A stretch of DNA of 36,048 bases from contig RFSE01000041.1 in NCBI GenBank assembly GCA_009924135.1, forward strand, positions 1-36,048, written 5' to 3'. The DNA comes from Pseudomonadota bacterium (lineage in GTDB: Bacteria; Verrucomicrobiota; Verrucomicrobiia; Limisphaerales; SXTU01). Of the stretch, positions 21,733-28,917 are shown one piece after another. Position 1 is the stretch's first letter. Every line of letters starts with the position of its first letter. The position numbers and the translations under genes are program-made. The notes under the pieces were generated by a model. It was given only the letters and a program-made list of their open reading frames with translations, made no database searches and was not told the origin of the DNA.

Positions 21733-22395
21733 ATGACCCGCACATTCCTGCTGCTGCTCGCGCTATCCGTTGCAGCCTTCGCGCAAAATGCCAGCAGCCT
21801 GCGGACGGTCATTGTCTTTGGGGATTCCATCACCGAGGGCGGAGCGTTGCCCAAAGACCAGCGCGATCGCGTGTGGTTGAAGCAGATCGAAGCCCTGTCC
21901 AACGGCACCCTGATCCTGCTCAACGAAGGGAAAGGCGGCCGCCCGACGAATTCGGAGAAGGACTTCGAGGCGATGCTCCAACGACGCCCGAAGGCCGACG
22001 CACTGGTCATCGCCCTCGGCATGAACGACTCACGCGACATCACGACCAACTGCGTGCCCAAGGCCGTGGCCCATGTGCGCGCGATGATCGGCAAGGCACG
22101 GCAGGCCCAGGGCGAGAAATTCCCCGTGCTGCTGGTCGGGCCGACGAACATCAACCGCGAAGCGCTGGGCCCGACCAAACCCATCGGCGCGCAGCGCGAG
22201 GCCAATCTGCGTGAACTCGGCTCGGCCTTTGCGCAGCTCGCCACCGAGACGCATTGCGAATTCATCAGCCTCTTCGGCGTGGTGCCCGAGGCGTCGCTGC
22301 TGAAGGACGGTGTCCATCCCGACGCCGAAGGAAATGCCGCGATTGCGAAGGTGCTGGGGCAAAAGCTCCAAACTTGGCTGGCGGGTCGCCGATAG
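21733..22395 (+). CDS. Secreted SGNH/GDSL hydrolase (TesA-like esterase)
   Basis: This 220-residue protein has a signal peptide of about 17 residues (MTRTFLLLLALSVAAFA, cleavage before QNAS). The SGNH blocks are complete: VIVFGDSITEGG (nucleophile Ser), NEGKGGRPTN (block II Gly), VIALGMNDSRD (block III Asn) and DGVHPDAEGNAAIA (catalytic Asp/His). The probable role is periplasmic or outer-membrane hydrolysis of an ester such as an acetylated or aryl ester. Last gene of the lactonase operon, which together suggests handling of sugar-derived esters and lactones. Confidence 0.92.
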   Translation: MTRTFLLLLALSVAAFAQNASSLRTVIVFGDSITEGGALPKDQRDRVWLKQIEALSNGTLILLNEGKGGRPTNSEKDFEAMLQRRPKADALVIALGMNDSRDITTNCVPKAVAHVRAMIGKARQAQGEKFPVLLVGPTNINREALGPTKPIGAQREANLRELGSAFAQLATETHCEFISLFGVVPEASLLKDGVHPDAEGNAAIAKVLGQKLQTWLAGRR

Positions 22396-22519
22396 GACGT
22401 GGTCATCAAGAGATTCCCGCGCTGTTCAACGGACGCAGCAGCAACAGAAACAAGTCACTCTCGGGCATGGAGGAAGAGGCGGTTCACCTCGGTGCGGACT
22501 TGCTCCTCGGACCAGTCAG

Positions 22520-23236
22520 TCACGGGACGACCGAGGCGGCCAGTTTGCGGGCGATCACCACGTGTCCGAAAATGGCCGCCGGCACCAGCACGCCGGGCAG
22601 CCACACGTAGGGGAAATACGCGACCCAGGTGTTGAGCCGTGCCGGGTCCGTCCCAAACGCGTGGAACACCGGCGTGGAGGCGATGGCGATGGCGAGGATG
22701 TTCAGCAGCAGGAGGATTCCCAAGGTATTCCACGCCCGCAGCCACCCGCGCGAAGCGCGTCCCTTGCGGGCCAGCAAAGCCACGACCACCGCACTGGCTC
22801 CGGTGACGATGTCGAAGTTCCAGCCCGAGAACGACATCTGCACCGGCATGATGCCCGCGCGCGCCGCCTCGTGCATGACCAGTTCCAACGGCAGCCGAAA
22901 GGATTGCAAACCGATCAACGCCCAGAATGGCAATCCATCCGCCACGCGCCGTCCCACTGGCGAAAAGCCGAGGACCAGCGCCGCGCCGAACACCATGAGC
23001 AGAAACAACCCCAGCGGCGGCGGTCGCTGGTCAAAGCGTGCCAGCACACCGCTGCTTGCGAGTGCCGCACAGCAGCCCAGCCACACCGCCATAACGAGGC
23101 CGCCCAACTGGTAACTGCGGTTGGAAGGTGTTCCAGCGGGTGCGGCCTTTCCCCATGCCACCACAAAAGCACCGGCCAGGGTGATCGCCAGAATCACCAT
23201 CCCTGCGCTGACAAACGATGAGGCGTTCGGGGGCAT
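22520..23236 (-). CDS. Polytopic membrane protein, conserved but uncharacterised
   Basis: This 238-residue protein from the ATG at 23236 has about seven hydrophobic helices. The conserved stretch LIGLQSFRLPLELVMHEAARAGIMPVQMSFSGWNFDIVTGASA (key parts FRLPLELVMH, MPVQMSF and NFDIVTG) recurs in an uncharacterised bacterial membrane family. The first hydrophobic stretch (VSAGMVILAITLAGAFVVAW) follows ten polar residues. No enzymatic motif was recognised. It is downstream of TspO in the same direction (gap about 95 bp). Confidence 0.75.
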   Translation of the reverse strand: MPPNASSFVSAGMVILAITLAGAFVVAWGKAAPAGTPSNRSYQLGGLVMAVWLGCCAALASSGVLARFDQRPPPLGLFLLMVFGAALVLGFSPVGRRVADGLPFWALIGLQSFRLPLELVMHEAARAGIMPVQMSFSGWNFDIVTGASAVVVALLARKGRASRGWLRAWNTLGILLLLNILAIAIASTPVFHAFGTDPARLNTWVAYFPYVWLPGVLVPAAIFGHVVIARKLAASVVP

Positions 23237-23331
23237 GGTTGCCAAATCCGCTGGCTGGTTGGTTCATCCCCAGCCGAGGCAAAAATGCATCATCCACTCC
23301 GGGCAGGCAAGTGTACGGGCCGCCTCGATAA

Positions 23332-23790
23332 TCAGGAATTCATCCGCCAGATGGCGAAGTTCAAAGCCGAGGCAAAGGTCACCCAAAGGAGATAAGGCAC
23401 GAGCAGCCCGCCCGCCCAGCGCTCGACCATGAAGAACTGCCGCAGGGTCACCGCAATGGCCAGCCAGAGCAGCACGATTTCACCAAACGCCCAGCCGGGC
23501 TGCTTCAGACCGAAGAAGAGCGGCGTCCACGCGGCGTTGAGTGCGAGCTGGATCAACCAGCAGCGCAACGGCAACGTCCATCCGACGCGCTGCCACACGC
23601 GCCACGCGGCCGTGGCCATGAGCAGGTAAAGGACGGTCCACGCCGGGCCAAACAACCAGCCGGGCGGGGTCCACTCAGGTTTGGCCAGACCGCGATACCA
23701 GTCGCCCGGTGGCGACCCTGCCCCAGCCAGCGGGGCCAGGAAGGTCAGACCGATGAAGCCGATCAGGGCGAGGGTTGACTTGGAATTCAT
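23332..23790 (-). CDS. tspO: TspO/MBR family tryptophan-rich sensory protein
   Basis: This is a 152-residue protein of five membrane helices (ATG at 23790; an in-frame ATG nine bases earlier is possible). Family hallmarks: WYRGLAKPEWTPPGWLFGPAWTVLYLLMATAAWRVW (key parts KPEWTPPGWLFGPAWT), LALNAAWTPLFFGL, and PYLLWVTFASALNFAIWRMN at the end. Bacterial TspO binds and helps degrade porphyrins and affects oxygen- and stress-dependent regulation. Length is normal. Confidence 0.93.
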   Translation of the reverse strand: MNSKSTLALIGFIGLTFLAPLAGAGSPPGDWYRGLAKPEWTPPGWLFGPAWTVLYLLMATAAWRVWQRVGWTLPLRCWLIQLALNAAWTPLFFGLKQPGWAFGEIVLLWLAIAVTLRQFFMVERWAGGLLVPYLLWVTFASALNFAIWRMNS

Positions 23791-23864
23791 GCCGTCCATC
23801 ACCAGTTGACGTCCGCGAGGACACGTTGCGCCAACTGGTTAATCCGCTCCGGGAGTTCAACCGC

Positions 23865-24584
23865 TCAGGGAACACTGCCCGGACGTCCCGGCACCCGCTG
23901 ATCTTCCTTGAACTTGAACGCCGGCTTGCCCGTGAGATCCGTGCTCGTGAAGGACGGGCACCAGTGCCGCTCGACGTGCGCGACGACGAGGTCCGTGCCG
24001 GTGAAATGATCCACGCCCGGCGGACGTTCGGGGTTGTACATCGTGTCCGTCAGGTCGCGCATCAGGGCCACGTTCAGGCCCAGATACACCTGCTGCCGGA
24101 TGGCGAAGGGCCGGCCCAGCACGCACATGTTCAAGTGCACGCCGCACAGGATCACGTTCTTGATGCCGCGTGCGGCCAGCAGGTTCCACGTCTCCTGTCC
24201 GTTGTCCGTGAGCGCGTCGCCCGGGGCGAGTTCGAGGGTGGCAATCTGCCGGGTCCACGCCTCGCGGATCACGCACTTCGCGCCGGTGCAGGAGCAGCCC
24301 ATGTCCGAATCATCGATGGGCAGCACGCTTTCGTGTTTGGGATCGGTCCAGCACCACGCCGTGCCCCAGCGCTCCGCCGAGGCCAGCGGCACGGGCGTTT
24401 TCACGAACGGCGCGCTCTGGGCCAGCCGGCGTTGCGGCGTGTCCTTGTAGAACCCCGTGACGGAACTGGGTGCATGGATGATGAACACGCCGCGCGCGCG
24501 GGCCTGTTTCACCACCTCGTTCAACGGCCCGGCCATCTCGCCCACGCGCCGGGAGGCGGACTTGCACCAATGATCATCCCACAT
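23865..24584 (-). CDS. Isochorismatase-like cysteine hydrolase, part after the in-frame TGA
   Basis: 239 residues from the ATG at 24584. The isochorismatase-type fold is clear: NEVVKQARARGVFIIHAPSS, APGDALTDNGQETWNLLAARGIKNVILCGVHLNMCVLGRPFAIR (key parts GVHLNMCVLGR with the catalytic Cys) and VALMRDLTDTMYNP. The frame continues upstream without shift into 24588-24791, separated only by a TGA. In relatives the joint reads ILC-DMWD, where the Asp of DMWD is the expected catalytic acid; initiation at 24584 would drop that Asp. So this part alone should be inactive. Either the gene is broken by a Cys-to-stop change, or the TGA is read through (possibly as selenocysteine). Confidence 0.8.
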   Translation of the reverse strand: MWDDHWCKSASRRVGEMAGPLNEVVKQARARGVFIIHAPSSVTGFYKDTPQRRLAQSAPFVKTPVPLASAERWGTAWCWTDPKHESVLPIDDSDMGCSCTGAKCVIREAWTRQIATLELAPGDALTDNGQETWNLLAARGIKNVILCGVHLNMCVLGRPFAIRQQVYLGLNVALMRDLTDTMYNPERPPGVDHFTGTDLVVAHVERHWCPSFTSTDLTGKPAFKFKEDQRVPGRPGSVP

Positions 24585-24587
24585 GTC

Positions 24588-24791
24588 TCAGAGGATGAGC
24601 GCGGTCTGCTTCGCCTCCCAGGCGACGGTTTTTTCGGTGAAGTCTCCGCGACCGCCGGCAGTGCGTGAACGGAGGTTGAGGTGCAACGTATTGTCAGCGG
24701 CGGAGGCGGTCAGGCTCATGAGAAGCAGCGCGCCCACCGATCCGAGCAAGCTGCGAACCCGGAGGGACAGGGCGGTCGAGGTGCGGTTCAT
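24588..24791 (-). pseudogene. N-terminal part of the isochorismatase-like gene, ending at in-frame TGA
   Basis: 67 residues: a signal peptide (hydrophobic core SLLGSVGALLLMSLTASAA) and the first strand of the hydrolase (AWEAKQTALIL), then TGA at 24588-24590. The next codons (GAC ATG TGG GAT) continue the same frame into the hydrolase domain. The full reading 23865-24791 would give a secreted enzyme of 308 residues, a normal size for the exported planctomycete/verrucomicrobial subfamily. Confidence 0.75.
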
Positions 24792-24922
24792 GGCGTGGAG
24801 AATGCGCCAACGCGCCGCGCAGGGAAAGCGCAGATCACCAAAGGCTCCGACCTGCTTTAACTTCCGGGGGCACCGGGCACTTACGAAACCCTTAACCCAG
24901 CCGCCTGGTGGTCCGGCGTCGA

Positions 24923-25350
24923 TTACCGTTCGATGATCCGGTAAGTCCGCCGGGAAACCGCGCCAGAGGTTTGATCCACGTAAAGGAAGCGTCCGTTGCT
25001 GGTAGTGACTCCGCCCACGTTGGTGGTCCAGACCGTGGTGGGGCCACTGGGATTGAGCGTGTGATGAACTTCAAACCGGCCGGGGTCGGCGGACAGCGTG
25101 CCATCCGGGTCACTGAAGTACAGTTGCACCCGACCATCAAGCTGCCGCTGCGGGGACAGCAGCCGCTGCGGCACCTGCACCCACACGTTGGCGTTGCTCG
25201 AGGTCACGCTGCCGAAAGCGTTGGTGATGGTCACCGCATAGAGCCCGCTGTTGGTACGGCTGAGCGGACCGAGGGCATACGTGGCATTGGTCGCACCCGG
25301 AATGGGATTGCCATTGAAGAGCCATTGGAATTGGAACAACGCGGCGGTGT
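24923..25350 (-). pseudogene. C-terminal remnant of an Ig-domain secreted protein
   Basis: About 142 residues of coherent protein ending at TAA 24923. It carries a bacterial Ig-like domain, FQWLFNGNPIPGATNATYALGPLSRTNSGLYAVTITNAFGSVTSSNA (key parts WLFNGNPIPGATN and NSGLYAVTITNAFGSV), then a beta-rich tail (LYFSDPDGTL, GRFLYVDQTSGAVSRRTYRI). Such domains end very large secreted verrucomicrobial proteins. The frame stays open further 5' but that part is antisense to a LuxR-type HTH and is not Ig-like, so the gene is cut at about 25350. Confidence 0.75.
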
Positions 25351-25421
25351 AGATCCTATGGGCCAGCGAACAGGCAAAAATCTGGATCCCAAAATACTTC
25401 CCCCCCGAATCGGACGAGGAG

Positions 25422-25802
25422 GTGCAGTCCGCGATCACCATCTGGCTCGCAAAAATCACCCACCAAACCAAACCGGAGGCGCTCCGTTGCCGCCAGCAAG
25501 TCCGGCAACTGGTGCTGCGGCTGGTCGAGCGCGTGAACGCCCATTGCCTGGTTCTCACGAGCGAAGAGGAGGTGCTGGATGCTGCTGGGATCGCCCGGCT
25601 CTTACACCTCAGCGGCCGGGAAGGCGACGTGCTTTACTGGCTGGTCGCGGGCCGGGACCGGAGCGAAATCGCATGCACTCTCTTCATCAGCAAGCGCACG
25701 GTGGACAAGCACTGCGAAAACCTGTTCCTCAAACTGGGCGTTACTGACCGGACCGCTGCCGTCCGCCTCGTCGTTGCCCTGCCCGGTTTCACCCTCCAGT
25801 GA
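25422..25802 (+). CDS. LuxR-type HTH protein, N-terminally truncated
   Basis: 126 residues from a GTG at 25422. The C-terminal half is a complete LuxR/GerE DNA-binding domain: LSGREGDVLYWLVAGRDRSEIACTLFISKRTVDKHCENLFLKLGV (key parts LSGREGDVLYWLVAG and ISKRTVDKHCENLF), then TAAVRLV. The frame is open back to 25353 and translates to a helical stretch (AKIWIPKYF...IWLAK) like the linker before the HTH in a verrucomicrobial LuxR family, but the expected sensor or PAS part is missing because the DNA switches to the antisense Ig remnant. It may be a stand-alone regulator or a relic. The HTH assignment is firm. Confidence 0.7.
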   Translation: MQSAITIWLAKITHQTKPEALRCRQQVRQLVLRLVERVNAHCLVLTSEEEVLDAAGIARLLHLSGREGDVLYWLVAGRDRSEIACTLFISKRTVDKHCENLFLKLGVTDRTAAVRLVVALPGFTLQ

Positions 25803-26222
25803 TCCTGGTTCGCTGGCTTTCCTCCGTCCGGGCAGCAGTTGTTACGTGAGGGAACCCATGCCAAACCAACGGGGAAAATGAAACGGGCTGGCATGGGCGC
25901 ACTTACTAACTGACCAACTGCCATCTGCAACTAACCCGTCTAGACTGCAACTGACACCATCAACCAACATTCGCGCCCATGACAGCCACACAGCAGGATA
26001 GCACACTTTCGCCATTTGCAGGGATATTTTTGGGGGCTTGATTTAAGCGCCCCGCACTAAACCACCTTCCCGGACTCTTGGGCCGGATTTGCCAATGGAA
26101 TCGGCCGGCATCCCGTGGTCGCGGGGCCAGCCAAAGAATTGCCCCCGTCGGCCGACGCGAATGGCAGGGACATGTGATTCTGTTTGTCAGCGTGCCGTCC
26201 AGCCGCCAGCGTAACGGTCTGT
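25803..26222. other. Non-coding spacer, nothing recognised
   Basis: Between the LuxR-type gene and the TAXI gene I see no convincing ORF, RNA or large palindrome. There are small direct repeats of TGCAACTAAC/TGCAACTGAC near 25924-25951 only. Confidence 0.5.
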
Positions 26223-27671
26223 ATGGCACGCAAACCCAGTCCTGACCGCTTGCTGGCATTTTTCACCGACACCTTCGGGCTCGGCCGGGGCGGATCAATC
26301 TGTTTCCTGCTCCTCATCGCCGGGTTCCTCCTGTTCCTGGGCTACTTGTTCGCCCGTCTGAAACCGCCCACCCACCTCACCATCACCGCCGGCCCGCCCG
26401 GCAGCCTCTTTGAAACGAACGCCCAAAAGTATGCCACCATCCTGGCACGCAACGGGGTGAAGCTGCGCATCCTGACCTCCCACGGTTCACTGGAAAATCT
26501 AAACCGGTTGCACAATCCCAAATCCCGGGTGGACATCGGCTTCGTGCAGGGCGGGCTGACCAATGCCTTGGGCTCCGAACCAGTTGGGCTGACAAATGCG
26601 ACGAGCTCCGGGCAACGCGGTTCGGATAACCGGGCAGCGGCTTCCCCCGGCGGGCCAACCAATGCGTTGCCCACAGCGCAACTGTTTTCCCTGGGCAGCG
26701 TTTTCTATGAGCCCCTGTTCATCTTCTACCGGGCCGAAACCAACTTCACCCTGCTCTCCGAATTTGCCGGCAAACGCCTGTCCATCGGCCCGCTCGGCAG
26801 CGGCACCCGCGCCCTTACCCAGACCCTGCTGGCCACCAACGGTGTCAGTGCGGGAGGTGCCACCGAGCTGCTGACCATGGAGTCGGAGGCGGCGGCCAAG
26901 GAATTGCTGGACGGACGCATTGACGCCGTCTTCTTCATGGCCGATTCCGCCTCCTCCCAGGTGACCCGGCAGCTCCTGCGCACGCCCGGCATACGGATTT
27001 TCGACGTGAAGCAGGCCAATGGTTACACGCGCCGCTTCCGTTACTTAAACCAGTTGGAAATCCCGATGGGCACGCTCGATTTCGGCCGGAACATCCCGCC
27101 GCAGGACATCCACCTCATCGGCCCGACGGTGGAACTGGTGGCTCGACCCGATCTGCATCCTGCTCTCTCGGACCTGCTCTTGGAGGCGGCCCAGGAGGTT
27201 CACGGCAACGCGACGCTGCTCCAGCGCCAGGGCGAGTTTCCGTCCCCGGTCGAGCATGAGTTTCGTATCAGTCCGGACGCGCAACGCTACTACAAAACGG
27301 GCAAGAGCATGCTCTACCGTAGCCTGCCGTTCTGGCTGGCTGCATTGTTGAACGGCATCCTGATCGTCTTCGTGCCGTTGATTGTGGTGTTGATCCCGGC
27401 CTTCCGGTTCATTCCCACCCTCTACCGTTGGCGGATCAGGCTGCGGATCAACCGGTGGTACCGGGCCCTGCTGGCACTGGAAACCGACCTGTCCGAGCAC
27501 ACCACGGTCGAGAAGCGGGAAGCCTTGCTGCTGCGGTTGAATCAGATTGAAAGCGCGGTTTCCAAGTTGAAGCTGCCAGCTTCCTTCGGCGATCAGTTCT
27601 ATGGCCTGCGCGGCCACATCACCTTCGTTCGCGACCGGCTCACGGCCAATAGCAAGGTGCAATCGAACTGA
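26223..27671 (+). CDS. Membrane-anchored TAXI-family (TRAP-type) solute-binding protein
   Basis: This 482-residue protein starts at the ATG at 26223. An N-terminal helix lies at about 22-44 (ICFLLLIAGFLLFLGYLFA). The TAXI periplasmic-binding domain runs from about 50 to 345 (LTITAGPPGSLFETNAQKYATILARNGVKLRILTSHGSLENL, key parts TAGPPGSLFETNA and GSLENL; then FAGKRLSIGPLGSGTRA and AVFFMADSASSQVTRQLL). A second helix follows at about 370-400 (FWLAALLNGILIVFVPLIVVLIP) and a cytoplasmic basic helical tail. This two-helix form is a known TAXI variant, but no TRAP permease is nearby, so it may act as a sensor or partner of a distant transporter. A Thr/Asn/Ala-rich insertion with three GLTNA-type repeats sits near residues 108-150, ahead of the conserved FSLGSVFYEPLFIFYR. 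Confidence 0.87.
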   Translation: MARKPSPDRLLAFFTDTFGLGRGGSICFLLLIAGFLLFLGYLFARLKPPTHLTITAGPPGSLFETNAQKYATILARNGVKLRILTSHGSLENLNRLHNPKSRVDIGFVQGGLTNALGSEPVGLTNATSSGQRGSDNRAAASPGGPTNALPTAQLFSLGSVFYEPLFIFYRAETNFTLLSEFAGKRLSIGPLGSGTRALTQTLLATNGVSAGGATELLTMESEAAAKELLDGRIDAVFFMADSASSQVTRQLLRTPGIRIFDVKQANGYTRRFRYLNQLEIPMGTLDFGRNIPPQDIHLIGPTVELVARPDLHPALSDLLLEAAQEVHGNATLLQRQGEFPSPVEHEFRISPDAQRYYKTGKSMLYRSLPFWLAALLNGILIVFVPLIVVLIPAFRFIPTLYRWRIRLRINRWYRALLALETDLSEHTTVEKREALLLRLNQIESAVSKLKLPASFGDQFYGLRGHITFVRDRLTANSKVQSN

Positions 27672-27677
27672 TCCCAA

Positions 27678-27825
27678 ATTCCGAAGGGAAAACCGCAGAT
27701 GACGCGGATGACACGAATAAAGCACCGGTTGCGCAAGCTCGCTACCGGCGGGTTGGTTCCCCAATGCAGCGCTGAAAAGCCTTTCCCATCCGTGTCATCC
27801 GCGATATCTGCGGTTTCAATTCCGG
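27678..27825. repeat. Inverted CGCGGATGACACG-type repeat
   Basis: AACCGCAGATGACGCGGATG...CACG (27690-27715) and CGTGTCATCCGCGATATCTG...GGTT (27791-27815) are inverted copies flanked by matching AATTCCG/CCGGAATT ends. It begins seven bases after the TAXI stop codon and belongs to the same motif family as 81-115 and 27957-27995. Confidence 0.75.
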
Positions 27826-27861
27826 ATGGACCAGGATAAGCCGGCATAAGCGCCCTGAACT

Positions 27862-27915
27862 GGGCGCATCTTGACACTGCCCCGCGCTCCGGGGGCAGTG
27901 CCTCAAGATACGCCC
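27862..27915. repeat. Compact palindrome, deleted form of the 1857-2136 element
   Basis: GGCGCATCTTGACACTGCCCC faces GGGGCAGTGCCTCAAGATACGCC (written in parts; arms about 22 bp, few mismatches) around CGCTCC. The inner CACTGCCCC/GGGGCAGTG with GAGCGC matches the outer arms of the large element, as if the middle had been deleted. With its neighbours (27678-27825, and ATCCGTGTTCC motifs at 27957-27995) it accounts for the non-coding 27672-28134. Confidence 0.75.
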
Positions 27916-28134
27916 CCCGGAACTCCTTCACCACGGGGTGAACTGGCGGTCAGATGTTCCCATCCGTGTTCCGTCCGTGTTTCATCCGTGGCTAATGAGC
28001 CCTTCCGGCTCATAGCCCCATCAGATTCCCCAATGACGGGATCAAGTCATTCGATTTACGCATTCTCCCCATCAGGTGTTATTGATCACCACGAATTGAA
28101 CAACAAATTCGCAACTGAGACGAAAGACCTGATT

Positions 28135-28431
28135 ATGAAAAAGCTCCTGCTTCTCGCCCTCGCCCTCGCCGCCAACCTGGCTTCCGCCGAGAACTTCCAC
28201 CACGACCGCTGGAACCACCATGAGTCCCATGGCTTCCGCCTGGGGCCCATCTCGGTCATCGGCTGCCTGCCCAGCGTCCCCGCCGGCCACTGGACCACGC
28301 GGTACGAGACGATTTATGTGCCCGGTGCCTACGTAACCGTGGCCAATGCCTACGGCCAACCCCAGCTCACGTTCGTGCCCGGCCACTACGAAACCGTCAG
28401 CCGCCAGGTCTGGGTGGCCGGCTGTTTGTAA
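28135..28431 (+). CDS. Small secreted protein of unknown function
   Basis: This 98-residue protein has a clean signal peptide (MKKLLLLALALAANLASA, cleavage before ENFHH). The mature part begins with a His-rich stretch (FHHDRWNHHESHGF), which might bind metal, followed by two similar segments, GHWTTRYETIYVPGAYV and GHYETVSRQVWVAG, resembling the W/Y-rich repeats of YXWXP-type envelope proteins. It ends in a Cys two residues before the stop and has one other Cys in the mature part, so a disulfide is possible. The longer upstream frame is repeat DNA, so the ATG at 28135 is preferred. Confidence 0.75.
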   Translation: MKKLLLLALALAANLASAENFHHDRWNHHESHGFRLGPISVIGCLPSVPAGHWTTRYETIYVPGAYVTVANAYGQPQLTFVPGHYETVSRQVWVAGCL

Positions 28432-28445
28432 CCAGTGGAACTCCC

Positions 28446-28470
28446 CTGCCCCTTGCCGAACCAGGGGCAG
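28446..28470 (+). terminator. Possible terminator hairpin after the small secreted protein gene
   Basis: CTGCCCCT and AGGGGCAG form an exact 8-bp stem with a 9-base loop, 15 bases after the stop codon. There is no following T-tract, so intrinsic termination is uncertain. Confidence 0.4.
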
Positions 28471-28504
28471 GGTGAGATATGCCCCCGTAGTCGCAGGCTT
28501 CACA

Positions 28505-28779
28505 GACTGTGTGAAAACTTCAACTCACGCTGGAGTTGGCCGGCTTCAGCAACGGAGTTGCGTAAGAAAGTAGCCCACGGCGCGAGCCGTGGGTATATGG
28601 ACGATGGGCACCAGCCCCGTAGGGGCGGCAGAACTCTCGTCCAAAATCGGTTTTTGAAGAAATTCTACCGCCGCGCAGCGGCTCACGGCCTCCTCGACTC
28701 CTGCCCACGGCTCGCGCCGTGGGCTACTGTCTGTCGCAACTCCGTTGCTCCCCGATGGGGCTTCAAGTTTTCACACAGG
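28505..28779. repeat. 275-bp nested palindromic element
   Basis: Three pairs of inverted arms are nested: ACTGTGTGAAAACTTCAA (28505-28522) with CTTCAAGTTTTCACACAGG (28761-28779); AGCAACGGAGTTGCG (28548-28562) with CGCAACTCCGTTGCT (28735-28749); and a perfect 25-bp pair (28569-28593 with 28703-28727) that is itself palindromic around CCCACGGC/GCCGTGGG. The centre holds CCCCGTAGGGGCGGCAGA. The element separates the small secreted protein gene from the 1442-residue gene (non-coding 28432-28917) and has MITE-like form without a transposase. Confidence 0.85.
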
Positions 28780-28917
28780 CTCTTCAGCCTGCGCGTCAAA
28801 CCCGGCTGACCGCCGCAACCTGAAGGTTGCGCCTAGGGACGCGTGGACTCCACTTCTCCCTCCCGGCCAACCTCCCGCTTGCCTGCCACTCCGGGTTCAG
28901 GGACGCTGGTGATCCGA

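Noticed and set aside
22310..23221. A 303-codon plus-strand frame covering the membrane protein region
   Set aside because: Gln/His/Arg-rich shadow; the minus-strand frame has seven hydrophobic helices and a conserved family motif.
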